From: CAZCVI01 sp964502145
GTDB taxonomy: Bacteria > Acidobacteriota > Aminicenantia > UBA2199
Reading direction: 5' to 3'
Assembly: GCA_964502145.1 (NCBI GenBank)
Contig: CAZCVI010000085.1
Span: 1-31,393 of the forward strand
DNA: 31,393 bases
Part shown: one piece after another, positions 24,711 through 31,393 of the stretch
How the letters are laid out: every line of letters starts with the position of its first letter
Position numbering within the stretch: position 1 is the first letter of the stretch
Program-made: the position numbers and the translations under genes
Notes under the pieces: model-generated
Databases searched by the model: none
The model's input: the letters and a program-made list of their open reading frames with translations, nothing else
What the model was told of the DNA's origin: nothing

Positions 24711-24739
24711 ATAATAATGGGTATAAAAGATTTTGTCAA
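24711..24739 (-). promoter_or_regulatory. Promoter of EAL/HDOD gene
   Basis: On the minus strand TTGACA (24739-24734), 17-bp spacer, TATTAT (24716-24711). The leader is about 40 nt to ATG 24666. Confidence 0.65.
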
Positions 24740-24765
24740 GCTTTTGCAGGGATTGAACGTGGGGG

Positions 24766-24793
24766 AAAAGAGGGGCGAACATCAGTTCGCCCC
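24766..24793 (-). terminator. Probable terminator of M16 peptidase operon
   Basis: A perfect 9-bp GC-rich stem, 24772-24780 with 24785-24793, and a 4-nt loop, lying 41 bp past the M16 partner stop. On the minus strand it is followed by TCTTTT. A dispersed palindromic repeat is the alternative. Confidence 0.55.
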
Positions 24794-24834
24794 CACAGGT
24801 AATAAAGTAAACTATAGTGACGTATAAAGGTGAA

Positions 24835-26976
24835 TTACTGCTGTGGTTCTACATTAACAGTAAAAATGGCCATATCCACCTTGGGATTCACCGCAATCGT
24901 GCTGATGGTTTGTTCCATGGCTTTCTTCTCTTTGACAAAGGTTTCTTCTTTAAATGCAAATGGAATACCACTGACCATCTTGAAATCGGATAATACTTTC
25001 CGCGCCACACCGGATTGTCCGGGTACTTCGGACATTGATTCTTCAATTTCAATTAAACCAGTGGCTTTGTTCACGAAATATTTCACCCAGTTCTTTTGAG
25101 CATCCGTGATGTAGAGCACATCGTAGGTTTTCCCTTCCTGCTGTTCTTCTTTGAGGTATTGGAATGAGTAGTCGTTTTTGGTGGCGAAGATAGTGTAATA
25201 GTCGCCGAATTTATCTTTTTCGATTTTTTCAGCGGGTATTTCCATCTTTTTGCCCATTTGCTCCATAGAACCCTTGGAACCATTAATGATCTGTACCATC
25301 TTCATACCCATCACGGACATTTCACTGTAGGTTTTGTCCGGGAAAACCCGGGTCGTTTTTACTCCGATAGATATGGCCATACCTTGCATGGTAATTTGCA
25401 TGGTCGCATCGGAAAACAAGGATTTCAACTGGAGATATCCCTTGTAATTTTTAGCAGCCAGTGAATTGATGAGCGCTTGACCTTGGGCGAGTGATTCGGG
25501 GGTAGCCGGGGGGATTTTCTCTTTTATAGGGGCCGCTTTAATGGTGATGTCGATATCTTTTACCTTGCCTAGTGAGGCCAGATCCGCTTTAATCGCTTCT
25601 TTGGTGCCTACTATCGCGATGGTCATCTTTTCGGGTGTCAGGTATTTTTGGGCGGTGGCCAGCACATCGTCAGCGGTTACCTTGTTAATGTTTTCCAATA
25701 CCTTTTGATCGGCATCAGCGGGAATACCATAAAATTCATGGCGCAACATCCGGGCCAATATTTTGGAGGGGGAACTGTAATTAAAAACAAAGGAGTTCTG
25801 AAAATTGGTGCGGGCATCTTCCAATTCGGTGGGGGTCACTTTCTCTTTACGAATAATATCTATCTCCTGGTAAATGGCGTTAAGAACATCCACGGTGGAT
25901 TCAGATTTGGTATAGGTGGAAAATGAGGTGACTCCAGGAAAGAGGTTGGCGGGTTCAATGCCACCGGAAACACCATAGGTGGAACCCATCTTAACACGAA
26001 TCCGCTTGATCAAACGGGAAGAAAAGCCATCACTGAAAATGGAATTGAAGATAAATATCTTGGCCTTTTCATCGAGATTTTCAGTGACTCCCAGGTGTCC
26101 GATGCTAATATAACTCTGGTTGAGGTTGGCTTTTTCTGCAAACGCGACTTTGTAGTCGTTTGTGGTTTCTTGGGCGACGGGGAAGTCGGGAACATGGGAT
26201 TGCACCTTCCATGCGCCGAAATTCTTTTCCAGCAACTGTTTTAGTTCGGGCATTTCAATGGGACCAATCACGCCGGTCAACATGTTATCCGGGGCGAAAA
26301 AGGTTTTGTAGGTTAAAAGCACGGTATCTTTGGTGATATTGTCGATATGTTCGTATTCCATGACCTGGGCAAAGGGGGAGTTCTCGCCATAGATCAACTT
26401 GGAGAACTCGCGCGCTACGATAGCGTTGGGTTGGTCATTACGCCGTGCGATATTCCCGCTGATCTGGGTTTTGATCTCTTCTAATTTCTCCTCGTTAAAA
26501 GCAGGTTCCATGAGCATCTTGGACAGTAAACCAAGTGCTTGGTCCAAGTTCTCTTTAAGACAGGAAAGGGAGATACCAAAACTGTCAATATCAGAATAAA
26601 TAGCAATGGAGATACCGTTGTTGTCGAGTTGTTTGTCGACTTCATCGGGGAGCATGTCTTTTGTACCGCCAATTCTGAGGATTTGGGCGGTGGTTTGGGC
26701 TAGTCCAACCATGGATTGTGGATTATAGGCATCGCCACCCTTGAGCATGATGTTGAGGTTAATAATGGGCAGTTTATCATCTTTGATCAACCGCAGTTTT
26801 ATACCGTTGGTTGTCTGGTCTTTTTGGATTTCGGGCAATACAAATGAATTGAGCGGTGGAAATTTTAATTTCTCTACCGGGCGTACTTTGGCTGCATCCA
26901 AGGAGGTAAAATGTCCCGGGGCGAGAAGCAGAACCAGCACCAGGAAGATTGTTAATAGCAATACTCGTGACTTCAT
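24835..26976 (-). CDS. Inactive M16 peptidase-like partner with extra C-terminal domain
   Basis: A 713-residue exported protein with a signal peptide at about 1-29 (basic MKSR, long hydrophobic core). Residues about 40-480 follow the M16 fold, but at the place of the zinc motif it reads MVGLAQTTAQILRIGGT, without HxxEH, as in the non-catalytic halves of M16 pairs. Residues about 490-713 form an additional domain rich in beta strands (ITMQGMAISIGVKTTRVFPDKTYSE...), recalling LolA/outer-membrane lipoprotein-sorting-like folds; that match is a guess. The start overlaps the catalytic partner's stop by 4 bp, so the two likely form a periplasmic heterodimer. Length exceeds the usual roughly 450. 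Confidence 0.85.
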   Translation of the reverse strand: MKSRVLLLTIFLVLVLLLAPGHFTSLDAAKVRPVEKLKFPPLNSFVLPEIQKDQTTNGIKLRLIKDDKLPIINLNIMLKGGDAYNPQSMVGLAQTTAQILRIGGTKDMLPDEVDKQLDNNGISIAIYSDIDSFGISLSCLKENLDQALGLLSKMLMEPAFNEEKLEEIKTQISGNIARRNDQPNAIVAREFSKLIYGENSPFAQVMEYEHIDNITKDTVLLTYKTFFAPDNMLTGVIGPIEMPELKQLLEKNFGAWKVQSHVPDFPVAQETTNDYKVAFAEKANLNQSYISIGHLGVTENLDEKAKIFIFNSIFSDGFSSRLIKRIRVKMGSTYGVSGGIEPANLFPGVTSFSTYTKSESTVDVLNAIYQEIDIIRKEKVTPTELEDARTNFQNSFVFNYSSPSKILARMLRHEFYGIPADADQKVLENINKVTADDVLATAQKYLTPEKMTIAIVGTKEAIKADLASLGKVKDIDITIKAAPIKEKIPPATPESLAQGQALINSLAAKNYKGYLQLKSLFSDATMQITMQGMAISIGVKTTRVFPDKTYSEMSVMGMKMVQIINGSKGSMEQMGKKMEIPAEKIEKDKFGDYYTIFATKNDYSFQYLKEEQQEGKTYDVLYITDAQKNWVKYFVNKATGLIEIEESMSEVPGQSGVARKVLSDFKMVSGIPFAFKEETFVKEKKAMEQTISTIAVNPKVDMAIFTVNVEPQQ

Positions 26977-28484
26977 TTTTTCACCTCCTCTTTTTTCTCT
27001 GCTAATTTTTCAATTCTGGCGATAGCACGGTTATTGCGAACCAGATAGGTTTTAACCAGTTCTTGAATATCTTGTGCCGTGATTTTTTCGATTTCTGCCA
27101 GTTCTGCGAAAGATTTTTGCCAGGAGCCAAGTTTTACTTCAGAAGTTAACATGCTCATCATGAGTCCTTGGTCAGAACCCATGCCCCTGATGAAATTGAC
27201 TTTTTCCCGGGTTTTAGCCGAGGTCAATTCCTCTTCGGTGATGGCATCAGTAATGATTTTTTCGATCTCGTTATCAATCACAGCCAACAATTCCGAGGTA
27301 GAGTGACCCTGGGAAGGGAGTGCCAAAATGAGATATAAACCGGGGTACTTGTTGCCAGGAAACCCGGTGAAAGAACCCACACCGAGGGTGGATTTATCCT
27401 GGATGACCATTTTTTTATTCAAGCGTGAACTTCTGCCCATGGTAAGAATCTGATCGAGGATACTGAATTTTACGAAATCGGCATGGCTGTAAGCGGGGCA
27501 ATGGTAAGCGAGAATCAGCCAAGGTTGGGAGTCTTCTATAATAGTCACGGTTTTTTCGCCCCGTTGTGGCGGTTCGACAGTAAAGACCTGGTTGTTCTTT
27601 TTACCCGCTGGAATTTTGGCAAAATACTTTTCGGCTATTTTTTTTAATTGTTCCGGGGTGATGTCGCCCACCACGCCGATGAGCATATTCTTGGCCGTAT
27701 AGTTGGTTCTGAAATAACGTTCTAATTCCCCGCGTCGCAGATGGGACAGGTTGCTCATGGGGCCGATGGCGTTGACCTGATACGGATGGTCTTTAAAGGA
27801 GATCGACAGTAACTCCTCGATGAGTTTGCCGATAGGTGAATTTTCAGAACGAACGCGCCGTTCCTCTTTAATCACTTCCCGTTCCTTGTAAAATTCGCGG
27901 AAAACGGGTTCCGTAAACCGTTGTGATTCCAGATAGGCCCACAGTTCAACTTTATTGGACGGGGTGCTTAAAAAATATACCGTAGAATCCGCACTTGTCC
28001 CAGCATTGAGGCCAACCGCGCCGTTTCGTTTCAAGAGCGAGTCGTAATCATTATCCAACACGTATTTAGCGGCTTCTGTACCCAGTAGGTTCAGTTCGGC
28101 TTCCAGTTTTTTAATCTTTTCCTGATCCGGTGTGAGACTATCTTTTTCTGCCAGGATGAGGTCGAACAGGTCATCCATTTTTTTCAGGGCTTTTTGTTCA
28201 GCCACGATGTCTTTGGTGCCGATTTCCGCGGTTCCTTTAAAGGCCATGTGTTCCAGAACATGGGACACGCCCCACATCCCATTGGGCTCGTCACTACTAC
28301 CCGCATTCACATAGGTTACAAACGTAGTGATTGGCACATCGTGGTTTTCAAGCAGTATGAACTTTAACCCATTGGCTAAAGTAAATTCACTGACTTTGTT
28401 CTTTATTTTACTAAAATCGAAATCAGCGGAAACAAAGGGGCTGAAAACGATCAAGCAAATAAATACAGCAATCCATTTTTTCAT
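26973..28484 (-). CDS. M16-family zinc metallopeptidase, catalytic subunit
   Basis: A 503-residue exported peptidase. Signal peptide at about 1-20 (MKKWIAVFICLIVFSPFVSA). The inverted zinc motif HVLEH is at residues 75-79 (His75, Glu78 as base, His79), and the downstream glutamate lies in EREVIKEERR. A charged coiled segment of about 40 residues is inserted between them (AEQKALKKMDDLFDLI...). It would cleave small unfolded peptides or proteins in the periplasm. GGAGG precedes ATG 28484. It is followed by its inactive partner in a 4-bp overlap, the common active/inactive M16 pairing. Confidence 0.92.
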   Translation of the reverse strand: MKKWIAVFICLIVFSPFVSADFDFSKIKNKVSEFTLANGLKFILLENHDVPITTFVTYVNAGSSDEPNGMWGVSHVLEHMAFKGTAEIGTKDIVAEQKALKKMDDLFDLILAEKDSLTPDQEKIKKLEAELNLLGTEAAKYVLDNDYDSLLKRNGAVGLNAGTSADSTVYFLSTPSNKVELWAYLESQRFTEPVFREFYKEREVIKEERRVRSENSPIGKLIEELLSISFKDHPYQVNAIGPMSNLSHLRRGELERYFRTNYTAKNMLIGVVGDITPEQLKKIAEKYFAKIPAGKKNNQVFTVEPPQRGEKTVTIIEDSQPWLILAYHCPAYSHADFVKFSILDQILTMGRSSRLNKKMVIQDKSTLGVGSFTGFPGNKYPGLYLILALPSQGHSTSELLAVIDNEIEKIITDAITEEELTSAKTREKVNFIRGMGSDQGLMMSMLTSEVKLGSWQKSFAELAEIEKITAQDIQELVKTYLVRNNRAIARIEKLAEKKEEVKK

Positions 28485-28576
28485 CTATTCCTCCAAATTT
28501 ATTTTCCCGCGTGTTTCGCGGTTATTTCTATATTCATTTGAATATTCATTTACGCTTACACATTTCTCCTTATCGT

Positions 28577-29263
28577 TCAAGCTTCGCAACTGACTTGACC
28601 TTCATGGAGATGGTAGCGGACATCGGCCAGTTGGGCCAATTGTTCGTTATGAGTGACGATTACAGCAGTGAGTTGTTTTTCTTTCAGCAAGTTGCTGAAA
28701 ATATTAAAGACTTTTTCGCCTGTTTTCCAATCCAGGTTCCCCGTGGGTTCGTCGGCCAGGAGGATATCCGGGGCATTGATCAGGCCCCGGGCTATGGCAG
28801 CCCGCTGTCTCTCACCACCGGAAATTTGAAAGGGCATATGAAACATCTTTTCCTTTAACCCGACTTCTTCCAAGATTTTCTCCGCTTTGGCAAAGGCTTC
28901 TGCTTTATTGAACCGGGTCATCAGGAAAGGAAAGGCGACATTTTCACGAATATTGAGTTCGGGCATCAGGTAATGAAACTGAAAGATAAAACCCACGCGC
29001 TGGTTGCGGTACAAAGTCTGCTTCTTGCGGCTGAAGGAGAGGATACTTTCTCCTTCTAACAGGATATCGCCTTCATCGGGGAAATCAAGTGCGCCCATCA
29101 GGTGCAGCAAGGTACTTTTACCAGAACCAGAAACACCGGTAACGGCAATGATAGTACCTTTCTTTATCGTCATGGAGAGTTGATTTAGCACGACCAGTTG
29201 TGTTTTATCGGGTTGGCAGAATCGTTTGGTGATATTTTTAATTTCTAAAAATGAGTGGTTCAT
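28577..29263 (-). CDS. LolD/MacB-type ABC transporter ATP-binding protein
   Basis: A 228-residue ATPase with all motifs: Walker A GVSGSGKST (43-51), Q-loop FQFHYLMPEL, signature ISGGERQRAAIARGL, Walker B ILLADEPTGNLD, and switch histidine VIVTHNEQL. It is most like LolD, which drives lipoprotein release from the inner membrane, or MacB-type ATPases. No LolC/LolE or FtsX-like permease is in the window, so its membrane partner is elsewhere. It lies 16 bp after the metallo-beta-lactamase-fold gene and 92 bp before the M16 pair, all on the minus strand. Confidence 0.9.
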   Translation of the reverse strand: MNHSFLEIKNITKRFCQPDKTQLVVLNQLSMTIKKGTIIAVTGVSGSGKSTLLHLMGALDFPDEGDILLEGESILSFSRKKQTLYRNQRVGFIFQFHYLMPELNIRENVAFPFLMTRFNKAEAFAKAEKILEEVGLKEKMFHMPFQISGGERQRAAIARGLINAPDILLADEPTGNLDWKTGEKVFNIFSNLLKEKQLTAVIVTHNEQLAQLADVRYHLHEGQVSCEA

Positions 29264-29279
29264 GGTTATTTTACGCGTG

Positions 29280-30257
29280 TTATTTAGTGTTCAGTTTGGC
29301 GATATAATAAGCAATGCCTTGAGCGTTTAGGTCCGTATCCAGTTGTAGCAGTTCTTTTTCATCGGGTGTTAAGCCAGAGCCCCGTCTTTTCGTCACCTCT
29401 TTTTCAAGTTCTGCCCACAGGTCCAGGCGCAGCTTGTCAATCAGTACTTGGTCGCGGTGGCCCTGGTTGTAATGGAAGCTCCCCCGTTCCTTGGAAAAGG
29501 TAATCCATTGGACCAACTGGGCAAAACCATCGTTGATATCTTCCAGGCAGCCGTAATGCGTGAGAAGGATGCATGAGGGGGCCAGGTCAACAATGCGTTG
29601 GTAGGTGAGCAACGCGTTTTCCGGTTCGAATTGGGTAGGGGAGGTGGAGGGGAACAGCAAGCGGGAGTCATTAAAGATCATTTTAGGGTATCCAATACCG
29701 AAATTATCGCCGCTGAAAATCGTATTGCTTTTTTTATCGTGGATGATGAAGTGGTGTTTGGCATGGCCGTCCATGTGGAGGAGGAGCAGGTCTCGTGTGC
29801 CCAGGTGCAAGATATCGCCGTCCTCGCCCGTTAGCACTCTGTCTTTGGGGATAGGGAGGATTTCGCCGTAGAGTTTTTGGTATTGGTGTTCCCCGTAGAC
29901 TTCTTTAACGCTGGCGATCAATTTTTCCGGTTCGATCATGTGTTTTTTTCCCCGTGGGTGGACTACCAGTTGGGGGTGGGGTAGTTGGCGCATCAATTCG
30001 CCCGTGCCGCCAGCGTGGTCCAGGTGGATGTGGGTTAGGATGACGTATTTCACCTGCTTTTTTTCCAGGCCCAGGTGTTCCAGTGCCGCCAGTATTCGTG
30101 GCACCGCGTAATTGGTGTTCGTCTCGATAATAGCCACTTCACCCGCATCTTCTACCAGGTAGCACGCCGCGTATTTCTCTCTGCCCAGATAGCGTGTTTC
30201 GATCTCGTAAATACCGTCTACTATTTGTTTTACTTGAAAATCTTTTGTCTTGTTCAT
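29280..30257 (-). CDS. Metallo-beta-lactamase-fold hydrolase
   Basis: A 325-residue soluble protein of the MBL superfamily. The metal motif THIHLDHAGG gives His76, His78, Asp80 and His81; the later metal ligands sit in FSGDNFG and LLTHYG. The N-terminus (IVDGIYEIETRYLG...CYLVED) and a C-terminal helical extension resemble glyoxalase II-like or flavodiiron-like hydrolases without a fused partner. The substrate is unknown. No signal peptide, so cytosolic. The start at ATG 30257 has only weak AAAGAG upstream. First gene of the minus-strand set continuing with the LolD-type ATPase and M16 proteins. Confidence 0.88.
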   Translation of the reverse strand: MNKTKDFQVKQIVDGIYEIETRYLGREKYAACYLVEDAGEVAIIETNTNYAVPRILAALEHLGLEKKQVKYVILTHIHLDHAGGTGELMRQLPHPQLVVHPRGKKHMIEPEKLIASVKEVYGEHQYQKLYGEILPIPKDRVLTGEDGDILHLGTRDLLLLHMDGHAKHHFIIHDKKSNTIFSGDNFGIGYPKMIFNDSRLLFPSTSPTQFEPENALLTYQRIVDLAPSCILLTHYGCLEDINDGFAQLVQWITFSKERGSFHYNQGHRDQVLIDKLRLDLWAELEKEVTKRRGSGLTPDEKELLQLDTDLNAQGIAYYIAKLNTK

Positions 30258-30467
30258 TGTTATCTGTCTCTTTAAATACTATATACCATATACTATATAT
30301 TATCTATTTCTATTTCTTAATTGTCTTCGCTCCTCATTATCATAACAAAAAAGAGTGTATTTTTCAAAGGAAATCGGCGATTTTTTGCTATTATTTTTTT
30401 GCTTGTTTTTTTTGGTAATCCTTTGACACATCCTTTTATCCATTTTTATCTTTTTTAGCGGTCAAAA

Positions 30468-30496
30468 TTGACAAAAGCGCTTCTTGCCATTATAAT
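30468..30496 (+). promoter_or_regulatory. Exact-consensus promoter of Rpn gene, leaderless
   Basis: TTGACA (30468-30473), 17-bp spacer, TATAAT (30491-30496), then 6 nt and ATG 30503. Transcription should start on or next to the A of the start codon, giving an mRNA without leader. Confidence 0.8.
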
Positions 30497-30502
30497 ATTT
30501 GT

Positions 30503-31393
30503 ATGACAGAAGACACGAAAAAAGAACCAGTCCGCCCTTTGCGCCTGAAACATGATGAATTCGTGCGGACTTATTTGAGTGAGAAAGAAACGGCCATCAG
30601 TTTTTTCGAGACCTATCTTCCCCCGTCCATCACCAAGCACATGGATTTTAAAAGTCTGAGCATGCCCAAGGATACCTTTCTCGACAAAAAGATGTCGCGG
30701 TATTACTCCGATATCCTTTACAAGGTACGGTTGAAAGAGTCATCCGTGTTCATATACTTCTTGATCGAACATAAACGCAAGAAGGATCCCTTGGTGGGGT
30801 TTCAACTCTTGAAATATTTCGTGCGCATCTGGGAATTGTATTTGAAGCAGCATAAAAAGGCCCAAAAGTTACCGCTTATTCTGCCGATAGTTATTTACCA
30901 CGGTGAATCAGAGTGGAAAATTGACACCCAGTTTATTTCCTTGCTGGATGTTCCCGAAGACCTTTTGGAATCAGTCAAGCAGTATATTCCCAATTTTAGT
31001 TTTAATTTGCAAGATGTCTCCCATATGTCCGATGAGGATATCAAGGGCGTGGTGCTTTTAAGAATACTGTTTTTAACCATGAAATATGTTTCTAAACCCG
31101 AATTCGAGGATAAAGTGAAAGAAATACTCGGGTTGCTTGGTCAATTTATAAAAAAAGATAGAGGGATTGAATACCTTGAAGTATGGGTCCATTACCTGTC
31201 CAATCAATTACCAATGGATTGGGTTGAAAAAATGGAGCAAGCGATCCCACAATTGATAGAAAAAGGAGGTGACGTGATGATTACCATGGCAGACGCATGG
31301 AAAGCCGAAGGAAAAAAAGAAGGAAAAACGGAAGGAAAAACCGAAGGCAGAACCGAAGGCAGGAAAGAGACGACCTGGGAGGTTATCAAAAAC
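30503..31393 (+). CDS. Rpn-family recombination-promoting nuclease, 3' end cut by window
   Basis: ATG 30503 stays open for 297 codons to the window end, so the C-terminus is missing. The N-terminal PD-(D/E)XK nuclease domain is intact: RPLRLKHDEFVRTYLS, then YYSDILYKV with Asp70, the IEHKRKK motif with Glu89 and Lys91, FQLLKYFVRIW and LPLILPIVIYHG. This matches the E. coli RpnA-E family (once called transposase_31), DNA endonucleases that promote RecA-independent recombination and can be toxic or defend against phage. Near residue 267 five 4-residue GK/E repeats begin, as in the left-hand copy. No ribosome binding site precedes the start, in line with a leaderless mRNA. Catalytic residues look complete. 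Confidence 0.9.
   Translation, partial: MTEDTKKEPVRPLRLKHDEFVRTYLSEKETAISFFETYLPPSITKHMDFKSLSMPKDTFLDKKMSRYYSDILYKVRLKESSVFIYFLIEHKRKKDPLVGFQLLKYFVRIWELYLKQHKKAQKLPLILPIVIYHGESEWKIDTQFISLLDVPEDLLESVKQYIPNFSFNLQDVSHMSDEDIKGVVLLRILFLTMKYVSKPEFEDKVKEILGLLGQFIKKDRGIEYLEVWVHYLSNQLPMDWVEKMEQAIPQLIEKGGDVMITMADAWKAEGKKEGKTEGKTEGRTEGRKETTWEVIKN
31262..31279 (+). promoter_or_regulatory. Internal ribosome binding site and in-frame start within rpn
   Basis: AAAGGAGGTGA (31262-31272) is almost fully complementary to the 16S 3' end and lies 7 nt before ATG 31277 (GTG 31274 also in frame). The ATG is codon 259 of the Rpn frame and would give a separate C-terminal protein starting MITMADAWKAEG, comparable to the intragenic inhibitor RpnS of E. 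coli rpn genes. Confidence 0.7.
31307..31366 (+). repeat. 12-bp in-frame repeat, 5 copies, in rpn C-terminus
   Basis: Five 12-bp units beginning GAAGG at 31307, 31319, 31331, 31343 and 31355, encoding EGKK, EGKT, EGKT, EGRT, EGRK. Same unit size as the array at 22-93 but with different bases, so each copy has drifted separately. Confidence 0.85.

Overview
The window is a 31.4 kb piece of a Gram-negative bacterial chromosome with moderate base composition. It has a TonB-ExbB-ExbD energy transducer with a proline- and glycine-rich TonB, a tgt-yajC-secD-secF operon, two exported M16 peptidase-like proteins, and Rpn-type nuclease/transposase genes at both ends. This gene mix recalls Acidobacteriota/Aminicenantes-like lineages, but that placement is a guess: there is no rRNA or other marker here. 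I see no tRNA, rRNA or CRISPR array.

Layout. 1-1133: the 3' end of an Rpn-family gene, then 900 bp without a convincing gene that holds an 11-unit, 21-bp degenerate tandem array. 1134-3557: a DNA-binding/PTS-EIIA fusion followed by a ClC chloride transporter. 3637-7787 (minus strand): a three-gene cluster of an opine-type dehydrogenase, a B12-binding mutase-like protein, and an asparagine-synthetase-like enzyme that has lost its glutaminase site. This is the best candidate for an undescribed small-molecule pathway. 7788-8348: an AT-rich divergent region with two foldable elements. 8349-12850: tgt, yajC, secD, secF, with a strongly structured 282-bp spacer between yajC and secD and an enlarged SecF. 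12929-14828: tonB, exbB, exbD, ending in a structured 3' region and a textbook terminator.

14997-19675 (minus strand): a likely operon of an unknown helical protein, ndk, a second unknown protein, a Gfo/Idh/MocA oxidoreductase and a lipid kinase. 19676-20094: a regulatory region with 9-bp phased repeats and an exact-consensus promoter. 20125-23380 (plus strand): a tightly overlapping three-gene module (DUF262 protein, DUF3696-type ATPase, unknown protein) that resembles defence modules. 23419-24666 (minus): an EAL-like/HDOD signalling protein. 24835-30257 (minus): a metallo-beta-lactamase-fold hydrolase, a LolD-type ATPase, an active M16 peptidase and an inactive M16 partner. 30503-31393: a second Rpn-family gene that runs off the window, with an in-frame internal ribosome binding site that would yield a separate C-terminal small protein.

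One recurring design stands out. At three places (before 19675 on minus, 19983 on plus and 30503 on plus) a strong -35/-10 pair with 17-bp spacing lies exactly 6 nt before an ATG, which predicts leaderless transcripts. Elsewhere genes carry ordinary GGAGG-type ribosome binding sites.
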